Shown: positions 7,860 through 14,914 of the stretch, in pieces | Layout: each line of letters begins with the position of its first letter | Numbering within the stretch: position 1 is the stretch's first letter | Assembly (NCBI GenBank): GCA_041399085.1 | Contig: JAWKTM010000062.1 | Location: forward strand, 1-42,549 | Length of the DNA: 42,549 nt | Direction: 5' to 3' | Source of the DNA: JAWKTM01 sp041399085 | Lineage (GTDB): Bacteria; Planctomycetota; Planctomycetia; Pirellulales; Pirellulaceae | Notes under the pieces: generated by a model | What the model saw: the letters and a program-made list of their open reading frames with translations, nothing else | Databases searched by the model: none | What the model was told of the DNA's origin: nothing | Position numbers and translations under genes: made by a program

Positions 7860-8395
7860 GAATCGCCCTTCCGCACCCCGAATCGCCCGTTCCGCTCTTT
7901 GAATGACCCGTTCCGCCCGAGAACCACCGGCGCCTCGACTCTGCCCGTTCCGCTTCCGGGCTGACACCCCCATTCTGGTCTTCAATATGCCTTCCGCTCT
8001 CCGACTTCCTCGACCATTCCGTCGCACCGATGCCCCCATTCCGGTGCAGAATGTCGTTCCGCTGGCGAACGGCCCATTCCGCTGCGGAACGCACCATTTC
8101 CCCAAGCGGAAGCAAGCATTTCGACAGCGGAACGGCCGGTTTGCCGAGCGGAAGATCGCCATTCAGCCAGCGGAAGACGCCGTTCAGCCGCGGAAGACCC
8201 CGTTTCGAGAGCGGAAGCTGCCATTCGGTCAGCGGAAGGACCGATTTGCCGAGCGGAACGGGCCTGTCTCCGAGCGGAACGGGCCCGTTCCCGAGCGGAA
8301 CGGGCTTACCGCGGAGCGGAAGGGAGCGTTTCTGGAGCGGAAGGGACCATCCGCCAAGCGGAACGGGCGACTTGCCGACCGGAAGCGGTGACTTC
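7860..8395. repeat. 21-bp minisatellite array with inverted halves
   Basis: From about 8042 to 8395 the core AGCGGAA (or a one- or two-base variant) recurs every 21 bases with almost no slippage: near 8084, 8105, 8126, 8147, 8168, 8189, 8210, 8231, 8252, 8273, 8294, 8315, 8336, 8357 and 8378. The best units read GAGCGGAACGGGC. To the left (7869, 7890, 7911 and then less regularly to ~8080) the reverse complement GCCCGTTCCGCTC appears, so the array is roughly head-to-head. Because 21 is a multiple of 3, several frames stay open across it; that openness is not evidence of coding. Confidence 0.85.
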
Positions 8396-8427
8396 CTGCG
8401 TTATAAGCGGCCTTGCGTTTCACTCTT

Positions 8428-8654
8428 CCCGGCCTCCGCCCAAATACGAGCACGACGCGCCAGCGAGTGTGTCGGTAACTCAGTTGACCACTCACTCACC
8501 CACTCACTCACTTGCTTGCGCAGCGTGCTCGTATGTTTTCTTGTTCCTCCCGGCGTCCGCCCAAATACGAGCACGACGCGCCAGCGAGTGTGTCGGTAAC
8601 TCAGTTGACCACCCACTCACTCACTTGCTTGCGCAACTTGCTCGTATATTTTCA
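8428..8654. repeat. Tandem duplication of a hairpin element (~121 bp period)
   Basis: Copy 1 covers 8428-8548 and copy 2 covers 8549-8654. Each carries CCGCCCAAATACGAGCACGA, GCCAGCGAGTGTGTCGGTAA, CTCAGTTGACCA, a CACT-rich microsatellite and a closing arm that reads CTCGTAT. In copy 1 the arms ATACGAGCACG (8444) and CGTGCTCGTAT (ends 8534) are perfectly complementary over 11 bases, and pairing extends to ~26 bases with a few mismatches. Copy 2 (8565-8647) is shorter by one CACT block and pairs over 9 bases. It resembles a non-autonomous terminal-inverted-repeat element, but no transposase is nearby. Confidence 0.8.
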
Positions 8655-8671
8655 TCCGACGCTCGGAACGG

Positions 8672-9805
8672 CTAAACAGCCAACTGCGATGGCCGCGTTG
8701 GAAACGTGGGGCGGCGGCCGTCGAGCAACCGGTGCTTGAGCCACAACAATTGGGCTCGCGGTGAGATCGCCGCGTAATGCGTGAAGCGGAGCGACGGAAC
8801 GAGGCGGGTCAGCCAAGTTTGCTTATGCTCCAGCCCGCCCGGGCCGAGATCGAATTCCGTGTCGCCTCGCTCGATCGAATCCCGCAGCGACGCGGCGTAG
8901 AGATAGTTTCCCATGCCCATCGGTCGGTAGTCCGGATCGTATCCCATGCGAATTCCGCCGACTCGACCGTCGTGGTGATAGTTGTAGCCGAACGCCACCA
9001 ACCGGCCGTGATGGCGAACCAACGCCATGTCCAACGCGCCGGCTCGGGCGGCCGCCACGTGCGTTTCGCGAAGGAAACCGGCCACCGAAGGATGAGACAG
9101 CGTCGTGCCGTCAACCGAAGCGGCTTGCCAAGTGCGCCGGGCCAGCTCCACGCATTCGTCGTACTCGGCCAAGTGCGGATCGCCATCGCCTTCGGCCGCC
9201 GATGCCGGGCGAATCCGCTCGAACGTCACGCCCGGCTGCTCCTCGACGCGGCGCAGATTGCGTCGAATCTCGCCGCGGATTTTCGTGCCGCGAGTTGCCA
9301 AGTATTCGTCCCAATCGCCGGGCAGATCGACCATCGCCACCCGACTCCACTCGCCGCACAACGGCGACCAATCGGCGGCTCGCAAAGCCCGTGGCGTGTG
9401 ATTCAGATCGGCGTCGAGGCGTTGCCAGCGAAGGTCGAGCAAGTCCCAATCGCGACGCGACGTTTGCAAATGGCGAACGACCGAGTGCATCGTCGAACCC
9501 GGCTCGCGACCGATCGAACCGTAGAACGAGCCCCAACCGTGCAGCGGATAGGTGAGCGTGCGGACATTGCCGGCTCGCGTCGATTCGGTGCGGACCACCA
9601 GCGGCACGATCCCGATCGGCTCGCCGCCGCGATACACAATCAGCGTTCGCAGCCGTTGGCCTTCGCCGAAATGACGCCAGTAGATTCGCAGCCACTCGAA
9701 CGTTTGAAAGAAAGAGGCGTATCGCGTTTGCGCCAGCAGATGATGCCAGGTGAGTCGATACGATTCGAGTTCTTCGATGCGATTGATTTCGACGGTGTGG
9801 AACAT
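8672..9805 (-). CDS. GNAT-fold acyltransferase, CelD/FemAB-like
   Basis: A 377-residue cytoplasmic protein. The start at 9805 (MFHTVEINRIEELESYRLTW) fits an AAGG nine bases upstream; a longer in-frame start would add 36 unlike residues. Residues ~10-170 form the first half (FFQTFEWLRIYWRHFG, LRTLIVYRGGEPIGIVPLVV). Residues ~185-340 match the GNAT_acetyltransf_6 (CelD/BioF2-like) domain: TKIRGEIRRNLRRVEEQPGV, LVRHHGRLVAFGYNYHHDGR, GGIRMGYDPDYRPMGMGNYL and TEFDLGPGGLEHKQTW. Such enzymes acylate polysaccharides or peptidoglycan precursors; the substrate here is unknown. The family often accompanies glycan clusters, and one begins at 13.4 kb, but an intervening operon makes any link speculative. 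Confidence 0.82.
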   Translation of the reverse strand: MFHTVEINRIEELESYRLTWHHLLAQTRYASFFQTFEWLRIYWRHFGEGQRLRTLIVYRGGEPIGIVPLVVRTESTRAGNVRTLTYPLHGWGSFYGSIGREPGSTMHSVVRHLQTSRRDWDLLDLRWQRLDADLNHTPRALRAADWSPLCGEWSRVAMVDLPGDWDEYLATRGTKIRGEIRRNLRRVEEQPGVTFERIRPASAAEGDGDPHLAEYDECVELARRTWQAASVDGTTLSHPSVAGFLRETHVAAARAGALDMALVRHHGRLVAFGYNYHHDGRVGGIRMGYDPDYRPMGMGNYLYAASLRDSIERGDTEFDLGPGGLEHKQTWLTRLVPSLRFTHYAAISPRAQLLWLKHRLLDGRRPTFPTRPSQLAV

Positions 9806-10225
9806 CGGGGCGACCTTCGCAATGGATCGGGGCGAATTGGCGGTTGCGGATGCTTGGATGAAAGGCAAGTCGAATGCCGCGGGCGGACCGAGCGTGGGAC
9901 GGCGACTGTGCATGCTGGCGGCAAGTGGTTGGAGCGTCGCGAGTTAAGCATTGCCAACCAGCCCAACGCCGGTGATTTCGACAACGACGAGTGACTTGGC
10001 CGATGTGGTGAATCGGCAACGTGCGTGGTCTCGTGGCCACTTGGGCGGCGCGGCGTGGTGTTTCGGCAACGCAACGCGCGGCGAAGTTGGACCGCGAGCC
10101 GCAATGGGGATCGAGTCGCCGTCGAGCGGACGGATTAAGATTCCAGGCGACTGCGAAACTTCGACGGTGAGAGTAGGTTTAGAACAGTGTGCTTTGGTTT
10201 ATGGTGCGGAATCGAGGAGTTGGAA
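9806..10225. other. Divergent intergenic region, no gene recognised
   Basis: 420 bases between the minus-strand GNAT gene and the plus-strand DUF1549 gene. Short open frames exist on both strands, but none has a ribosome binding site with a protein-like composition. I saw no tRNA-like fold, no repeat and no clear promoter pair. Confidence 0.4.
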
Positions 10226-11878
10226 ATGAACACAACGTTCCGATATCAGTGGCTTGCGGCTTGTGTCGCCGTGTGGATGTTCGCCGCGCCGTGGTTGGCT
10301 CAAGCCGCCGATGCGCCGAATCCGATCGAGACGGCTCGGCGGATCGACCAACTGTTGGCAAAAGAAGTTGGTGTCGGCGAATCCGCGGCGGGTCGTTGTG
10401 CGGACGAGATTTATTTGCGGCGAGTCTACCTGGATCTGGTCGGCCAAACGCCCAGCGTGGAAGACATCCTGATCTTTACGCTGGACCCCGATCCAAACAA
10501 GCGACAAGCGGTCGTCGAGCGATTGCTGGAAGACGGTGATTATGGCCGCAACTGGGCTCGATATTGGCGCGACGTGGTGTTTTCGCGCCGCACCGAGGAC
10601 CGGGCTTTCCTGGCCGCCCCCGCGACAACCGAGTGGTTGACCGAACAGTTCAACAGCCATGTTTCGTGGGACCAAATTGCGACCGAATTGATTACGGCCG
10701 AGGGCGATGTGCGGGAAGTCGGCAGCACGGGGCTCATTATGGCGCAGGCCGGTATGCCCGAAGACACCGTCTCCGAAATCTCACGTATCTTTTTGGGGAT
10801 TCAAATTCAATGTGCCCAGTGCCACGATCATCCCACGGATCAATGGAAGCGGCAGCAGTTTCATGAACTGGCCGCGTTCTTTCCTCGCGTGGCCGTGCGT
10901 CCGAAGAACGAGGGCGAGCAGCGTTCGTTCGAGGTGTACGCGACCGATTTCGCACCCCGTTTTCGTCGCCCCGCCGGAAATAACCGTTTCCGCGGCACGC
11001 TGGAACATCGCATGCCGGACTTGAACGATCCCACTTCGGCGGGCGAAGTGATCCGGCCAGTGTTCTTTGTATCGGGCGAGCGACTGGAGTTTGGAACGCC
11101 GGACGCCGATCGTCGTGGAACTCTGGCCAAGTGGCTCACATCCGCCGACAATCCATGGTTCGCCAAGGCTTATGTGAATCGCATCTGGGCCGAATTGGTA
11201 GGCGAAGGATTCTATGAACCGGTAGATGATATCGGCCCAGAACGAGAATGCACGGCGCCAGACACAATGGATGCTTTGGCGGCCGCCTTCACGGATAGCG
11301 GGTATGACTGTCAATGGCTATTCCAAACCATTATGGCGACCGAGGCTTATCAGCGCGAGAGCCGCAGCCGCCGGTCGCCGACGGAAACGCCGTTTCAAGC
11401 CAATGTGGCTCAGCGGTTACGAGCCGATCAGTTGTTCGACGCACTGGTGAACGCGCTGGAGTTGCCTCGCGGATTGATCGACGGCGCCGGAGCCCGAGTC
11501 GGTGGGCCGGGCGGAGCCTATGGCGTGCGAGCCGGGGCTCGTCAGGTGTTCAGCCAAGCGTTTGGCTACGATCCGAGCGAACGTCGCGAAGAGATTAGCG
11601 GCACTGTGCAACAGACACTGGCCGTAATGAACTCGCCCTTTATCAACGGCGCGATCAACGCCGGTGTGACGACCAGTTTGGGGCGTCTCATCTCACAACA
11701 GGACGACGATCGCACAATAGTGATCGAGCTATATCTTCGGACGTTGTCGCGTCAGCCGTCGGACGACGAGCTGGCAACTTGCGTGGAGTACGTTCGCCAA
11801 GGCGACGATCGTCGTGAAGCTTTCGAGGATGTGTTGTGGTCGCTAATTAACAGCACCGAGTTCCTACATCGCCGCTAA
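10226..11878 (+). CDS. DUF1549/DUF1553 exported protein
   Basis: A 550-residue exported protein. The start ATG follows GAGGAG and opens a signal peptide (MNTTFRYQWLAACVAVWMFAAPWLAQA). DUF1549 spans about residues 35-240: EIYLRRVYLDLVGQTPSVED, RNWARYWRDVVFSRRTEDRA, then IFLGIQIQCAQCHDHPTDQW. DUF1553 spans about residues 280-530 (RGTLAKWLTSADNPWFAKAY, VNRIWAELVGEGFYEPVDDI). The CAQCH motif has the CxxCH form of a haem c site and is conserved in this family. Larger relatives carry an extra cytochrome-type N-terminal domain, absent here. The biochemical role is unknown. It is followed after 78 bases by a DUF1501 gene, the standard planctomycete pair, probably one operon. Confidence 0.9.
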   Translation: MNTTFRYQWLAACVAVWMFAAPWLAQAADAPNPIETARRIDQLLAKEVGVGESAAGRCADEIYLRRVYLDLVGQTPSVEDILIFTLDPDPNKRQAVVERLLEDGDYGRNWARYWRDVVFSRRTEDRAFLAAPATTEWLTEQFNSHVSWDQIATELITAEGDVREVGSTGLIMAQAGMPEDTVSEISRIFLGIQIQCAQCHDHPTDQWKRQQFHELAAFFPRVAVRPKNEGEQRSFEVYATDFAPRFRRPAGNNRFRGTLEHRMPDLNDPTSAGEVIRPVFFVSGERLEFGTPDADRRGTLAKWLTSADNPWFAKAYVNRIWAELVGEGFYEPVDDIGPERECTAPDTMDALAAAFTDSGYDCQWLFQTIMATEAYQRESRSRRSPTETPFQANVAQRLRADQLFDALVNALELPRGLIDGAGARVGGPGGAYGVRAGARQVFSQAFGYDPSERREEISGTVQQTLAVMNSPFINGAINAGVTTSLGRLISQQDDDRTIVIELYLRTLSRQPSDDELATCVEYVRQGDDRREAFEDVLWSLINSTEFLHRR

Positions 11879-11956
11879 TTGTCCCTCCATATATTCATCT
11901 CACTATTACACCGACTCTAATACCGCAGCCAACTGCTTCCACAAGGAGCTTGTTCG

Positions 11957-13255
11957 ATGTTCGACAACTTTCACCGTTTGACGGATGTTCGTGTTAATCG
12001 CCGCGGAGTGATCGGTCGGCGAGATTTTTTGGGAACGGTTTCGGCTTCGGCCGCGGTCGCGGGAACGCTGAATTGGCCGGCTTTGATGACAGCCCGCGCG
12101 GATGATCTGCGGCAACGCGGAATGGCTTGCATCCTGCTGTGGATGCAGGGCGGCCCGAGCCAATTGGAAACGTTTGATCCCAAGCCCGGTCATGCGAACG
12201 GCGGCGAGACGAAGGCGATCGAGACAAGTGTGCCCGGCATTCGAATCTCGGAGAATCTGCCGAATGTGGCTCGGGCAATGGACGACATCTGTTTGATTCG
12301 ATCCATGAATGGTCGCGAGGGAAGTCATCCACGGGCAACGCATTTGATGCAGACAGGTTACTTGCCGACTGCAAGCGTAAAATATCCATCGATCGGCGCG
12401 CATGCGGCGAACCAACTAGCCGACCGATCGTTCGACCTGCCTAGCTATGTGCGTATCGGCCGCGGCCGCGGATCTTATGGCGGTGGTTTGTTAGGTGTCG
12501 AGTTCGATCCGTTTTTGATGGCTTCCGCCACGCGAGTGCCAGATAACACCACGGTGTCTCATGGCGACAATCGGTATCGTCGGCGACTGGGGCTGCTCGG
12601 CAAACTGGAATCACACTACGAGCAACATGGCGGCCGTCAGGAAGTGGGCGATCATCGCAAGTTGGTGAACGCGGCTTCGCGAATGGTATTAAGCCCCCGC
12701 ATGGATGTGTTCGATATCGAGCAAGAGCCGGAAAGCGTAAGGCAGGCTTACGGGGATTCGGAGTTCGGCGCGGGATGCTTGCTGGCTCGACGGTTGGTAG
12801 AAACCGGTGCGACGTTCGTCGAAGTTCACGCCGGCAATTGGGACACACACGACGACAATTTCGATCGTGTGCGCGATCTTTGCACGCAAGTCGACCAGCC
12901 GCATGCCGCGTTGCTGGCCGATTTGAAACAACGTGGAATGCTGGATCGCACGCTCGTCGTTTGGGCCGGCGAGTTCGGTCGCACGCCCAAGATCAATCCC
13001 CGCTCGGGCCGCGACCACTACCCACGGGCTTACAGTGCCGCGTTGGCCGGCGCGGGCGTTAAAGGCGGCCAAGTGATCGGTGAAACGGACGCCGGCGGCG
13101 AGTCGATCAAGGACCGCCCTGTCGGAGTCAGCGATTTCTTACGCACGCTGTGCCAAGCCTTGGGTTTGGACGCCGACATCGAACACATGAGCAACATCGG
13201 CCGCCCCATCAAAGTGGTGGACGGCGGTGAAGTGGTGCGAGAAGTGTTCGGTTAG
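11957..13255 (+). CDS. DUF1501 protein with Tat signal
   Basis: A 432-residue protein of the DUF1501 family, which has an alkaline-phosphatase/sulfatase-like fold. The start ATG follows AAGGAG. A twin-arginine signal, RRDFLGTVSAS, lies at residues 21-31 with cleavage predicted near residue 48 (TARA|D), so it should be exported folded. Family landmarks are ILLWMQGGPSQLETFDPKPG near residue 60, RATHLMQTGYLP, VEVHAGNWDTHDDNF near residue 293, and VVWAGEFGRTPKINPRSGRD near residue 334 with HYPRAYS after it. The His and Asp positions are consistent with metal sites in the superfamily. It pairs with the DUF1549 gene upstream, whose product it probably works with outside the cytoplasm. Confidence 0.92.
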   Translation: MFDNFHRLTDVRVNRRGVIGRRDFLGTVSASAAVAGTLNWPALMTARADDLRQRGMACILLWMQGGPSQLETFDPKPGHANGGETKAIETSVPGIRISENLPNVARAMDDICLIRSMNGREGSHPRATHLMQTGYLPTASVKYPSIGAHAANQLADRSFDLPSYVRIGRGRGSYGGGLLGVEFDPFLMASATRVPDNTTVSHGDNRYRRRLGLLGKLESHYEQHGGRQEVGDHRKLVNAASRMVLSPRMDVFDIEQEPESVRQAYGDSEFGAGCLLARRLVETGATFVEVHAGNWDTHDDNFDRVRDLCTQVDQPHAALLADLKQRGMLDRTLVVWAGEFGRTPKINPRSGRDHYPRAYSAALAGAGVKGGQVIGETDAGGESIKDRPVGVSDFLRTLCQALGLDADIEHMSNIGRPIKVVDGGEVVREVFG

Positions 13256-13320
13256 GCAGCTTTTCTAATCATTCGCTTGGCACGAAACGAACGCCCACTG
13301 CCGCATCCGCGAATCAGCGC

Positions 13321-13350
13321 TTGACCGGACATGCCGGACTTGCGCATGAT
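13321..13350 (+). promoter_or_regulatory. Candidate promoter for the glycan cluster
   Basis: TTGACC at 13321-13326 and CATGAT at 13345-13350 are 18 bases apart and lie 44 bases before the GT25 start codon. Match to the sigma-70 consensus is five and four of six. The spacer contains a CCGG-acatg-CCGG-like inverted repeat overlapping the -35 element. Confidence 0.33.
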
Positions 13351-13394
13351 GACACTTCGCGAAACGCTACTTCTTAGCATGCGGAGTGATGTTG

Positions 13395-14000
13395 ATGCGT
13401 GCCTTTCTAATTTCGCTCCCCGAGGATTCCACTCGAAGGCAGTCGGGGCTTAGCAAGATCCGAGCGGCTGGGATCGCTTATGAGATTTCAGACGGCGTCG
13501 AGGCCAAGAAGTGGACAGCCGATGCATTGCGTCAGGCTTGTGTGCCGGGAAGTCGTCTCAAGCCGGGAGAAGTTGGTTGCTATTTGGCCCACTTGCGGAC
13601 CATGCAACGAATCGTCGAATACGACTTACCATGGGCAGTCGTCATTGAAGATGATTTCTGTTACGAAGCGGAGCCAGATTTTGGGCTGGCGGAGATTGGC
13701 AACTTCTTGCCGAAAGAGTTCGACTATATTCACCTTCAGCGCGATTGGGGATGGAATCGACGACTGCGTGTGAGTCCCCATTGTCAATGGTTTGAGCGGA
13801 TTCATGGCACGCCGCTTGGGACGACGGGATACATCGTCGCCAACCGGTTTTGTCGCGTGATGCTTCGAAACTTCTCTCGATGCGAAATGGCGATCGACCA
13901 GTTGCTGTCGCGTGCGTCGGAAACACATATGTTCTTTCGGACTCGCAAGCCGATCGTAGGAATTCAGGAAGGGTTGGGAACCGTCATTCATGACGAATAG
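13395..14000 (+). CDS. Glycosyltransferase family 25 (LPS-type)
   Basis: A 201-residue GT25 protein, a family that adds galactose or glucose to lipopolysaccharide and related glycans. The start ATG at 13395 is placed because GCGGAG lies eight bases upstream; in-frame GTG and ATG codons at 13386 and 13389 are too close to that site. Family motifs are MRAFLISLPEDSTRR at the N-terminus, the conserved GEVGCYLAHLRTMQRIVE near residues 58-75, AVVIEDDF near residues 81-88 (metal and sugar-nucleotide binding), and GTTGYIVANRFCRVML near residue 140. It is the first gene of the glycan cluster, and its end overlaps the next gene by 11 bases. Confidence 0.85.
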   Translation: MRAFLISLPEDSTRRQSGLSKIRAAGIAYEISDGVEAKKWTADALRQACVPGSRLKPGEVGCYLAHLRTMQRIVEYDLPWAVVIEDDFCYEAEPDFGLAEIGNFLPKEFDYIHLQRDWGWNRRLRVSPHCQWFERIHGTPLGTTGYIVANRFCRVMLRNFSRCEMAIDQLLSRASETHMFFRTRKPIVGIQEGLGTVIHDE

Positions 14001-14715
14001 TTTCGCAACGTCATTCTGGGCTCACATTCCCACGGTGACGCACATCCCGCTGGCCTTTGGGACGACCAATTTGGGCGACGACATTCAGAGTTATGCCGCG
14101 TCCTCGCTCGTGGATTGCCATCAGTTCGTGAACCGGGATTGTATGGAAAAGTGGCCGACGGATGCGATCGTCCCAATGATCGGCTGGTTCGGATATGGCA
14201 AGCCATACACCAAGGCCACTTGTATTTTCGTGGGAACGCACATTCAGCGCGAAAGCCGAAAATACTTCTACGAACAACGGGTTGCCGAATGGATCGTTCG
14301 TTCCGTGCGTGATCAAGGGTTCCCGGCAATGGCTCGCGATCTGGATACCCGAGACTTTCTTCGTTCGGTGGGTGTTGAGGCTGAATTTGGGGGATGCGTC
14401 ACGCAGACCCTGGGAAGGTATGACGGAACACGGAAAGGTACATTGGTGGTCGATGTGCCCGACGAGAGTATCGTCGGGTTTCGCGATACTCATTATCGCC
14501 CTTACCTGCCTTTGCTATCTCCTGCGGAACGCGTGTTGGAGGCTCGTGTTCAGGTACAGCGTTTCGCACGCTTCGAGGTTGTGCACACTTCGCGTCTGCA
14601 TGTCCTGTTACCCTGCACGGCTTTGGGAACGAAGGTTGTGTTTCATCGTCAAGCGGCCTGGTTCCAACCAGAGCGATTGACGGGATTCGAGGGGCTTATT
14701 GACGCCGAAACTTAG
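13990..14715 (+). CDS. Polysaccharide pyruvyl transferase-like protein, short form
   Basis: A 241-residue protein whose two ends match the polysaccharide pyruvyl transferase family: FGTTNLGDDIQSYAASSLV near residue 23 (the G-x-x-N-x-GDD nucleotide-site region) and VVHTSRLHVLLPCTALGTKV near residue 197. Typical members are ~300 residues or more, so the middle is reduced. The family transfers ketal pyruvate to surface sugars, but several branches have other roles, so the reaction is not assured. The start overlaps the end of the GT25 gene by 11 bases, which points to translational coupling and a shared substrate. Confidence 0.68.
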   Translation: MTNSFATSFWAHIPTVTHIPLAFGTTNLGDDIQSYAASSLVDCHQFVNRDCMEKWPTDAIVPMIGWFGYGKPYTKATCIFVGTHIQRESRKYFYEQRVAEWIVRSVRDQGFPAMARDLDTRDFLRSVGVEAEFGGCVTQTLGRYDGTRKGTLVVDVPDESIVGFRDTHYRPYLPLLSPAERVLEARVQVQRFARFEVVHTSRLHVLLPCTALGTKVVFHRQAAWFQPERLTGFEGLIDAET

Positions 14716-14914
14716 CGGTGCTGCGGGTTTCCCAGCACTTCGGACTGGCGTGCGGGTCGCGATGCGGATGCGATTTGAATTCATTCGGAAAACCGCAAAA
14801 AGTCCGTAGAGCCCACAGGCGCAAGCGGCTACAATGTCCGATACTCGCGGGGCGGATTGATTTAGTCGGCGGCCTATTTCCAGCATGACGGCTCTGTTCG
14901 CATAGGAACGAACC

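Noticed and set aside
7903..8391. A 162-codon plus-strand frame across the 21-bp array, giving a repeated seven-residue pattern (AERNGPV, SERNGPV, PERNGLT).
   Set aside because: The frame stays open only because 21 is divisible by 3; neighbouring frames on both strands are equally open, there is no ribosome binding site, and upstream residues do not look like a protein.
8040..8395. Regular short repeats that suggest a CRISPR array.
   Set aside because: The period is 21 bases with no unique spacers, units are too short, and no cas gene is present.
13276..13295. TGGCACG upstream of the GT25 gene as a second sigma-54 promoter.
   Set aside because: The -12 part (TTGC at the required spacing) is absent; GG is not followed by GC after ten bases.
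14716..14914. TACAAT near 14831 as a -10 element for the kinase gene.
   Set aside because: No acceptable -35 sequence lies 16-18 bases upstream, and the kinase may instead be read from the glycan promoter upstream.
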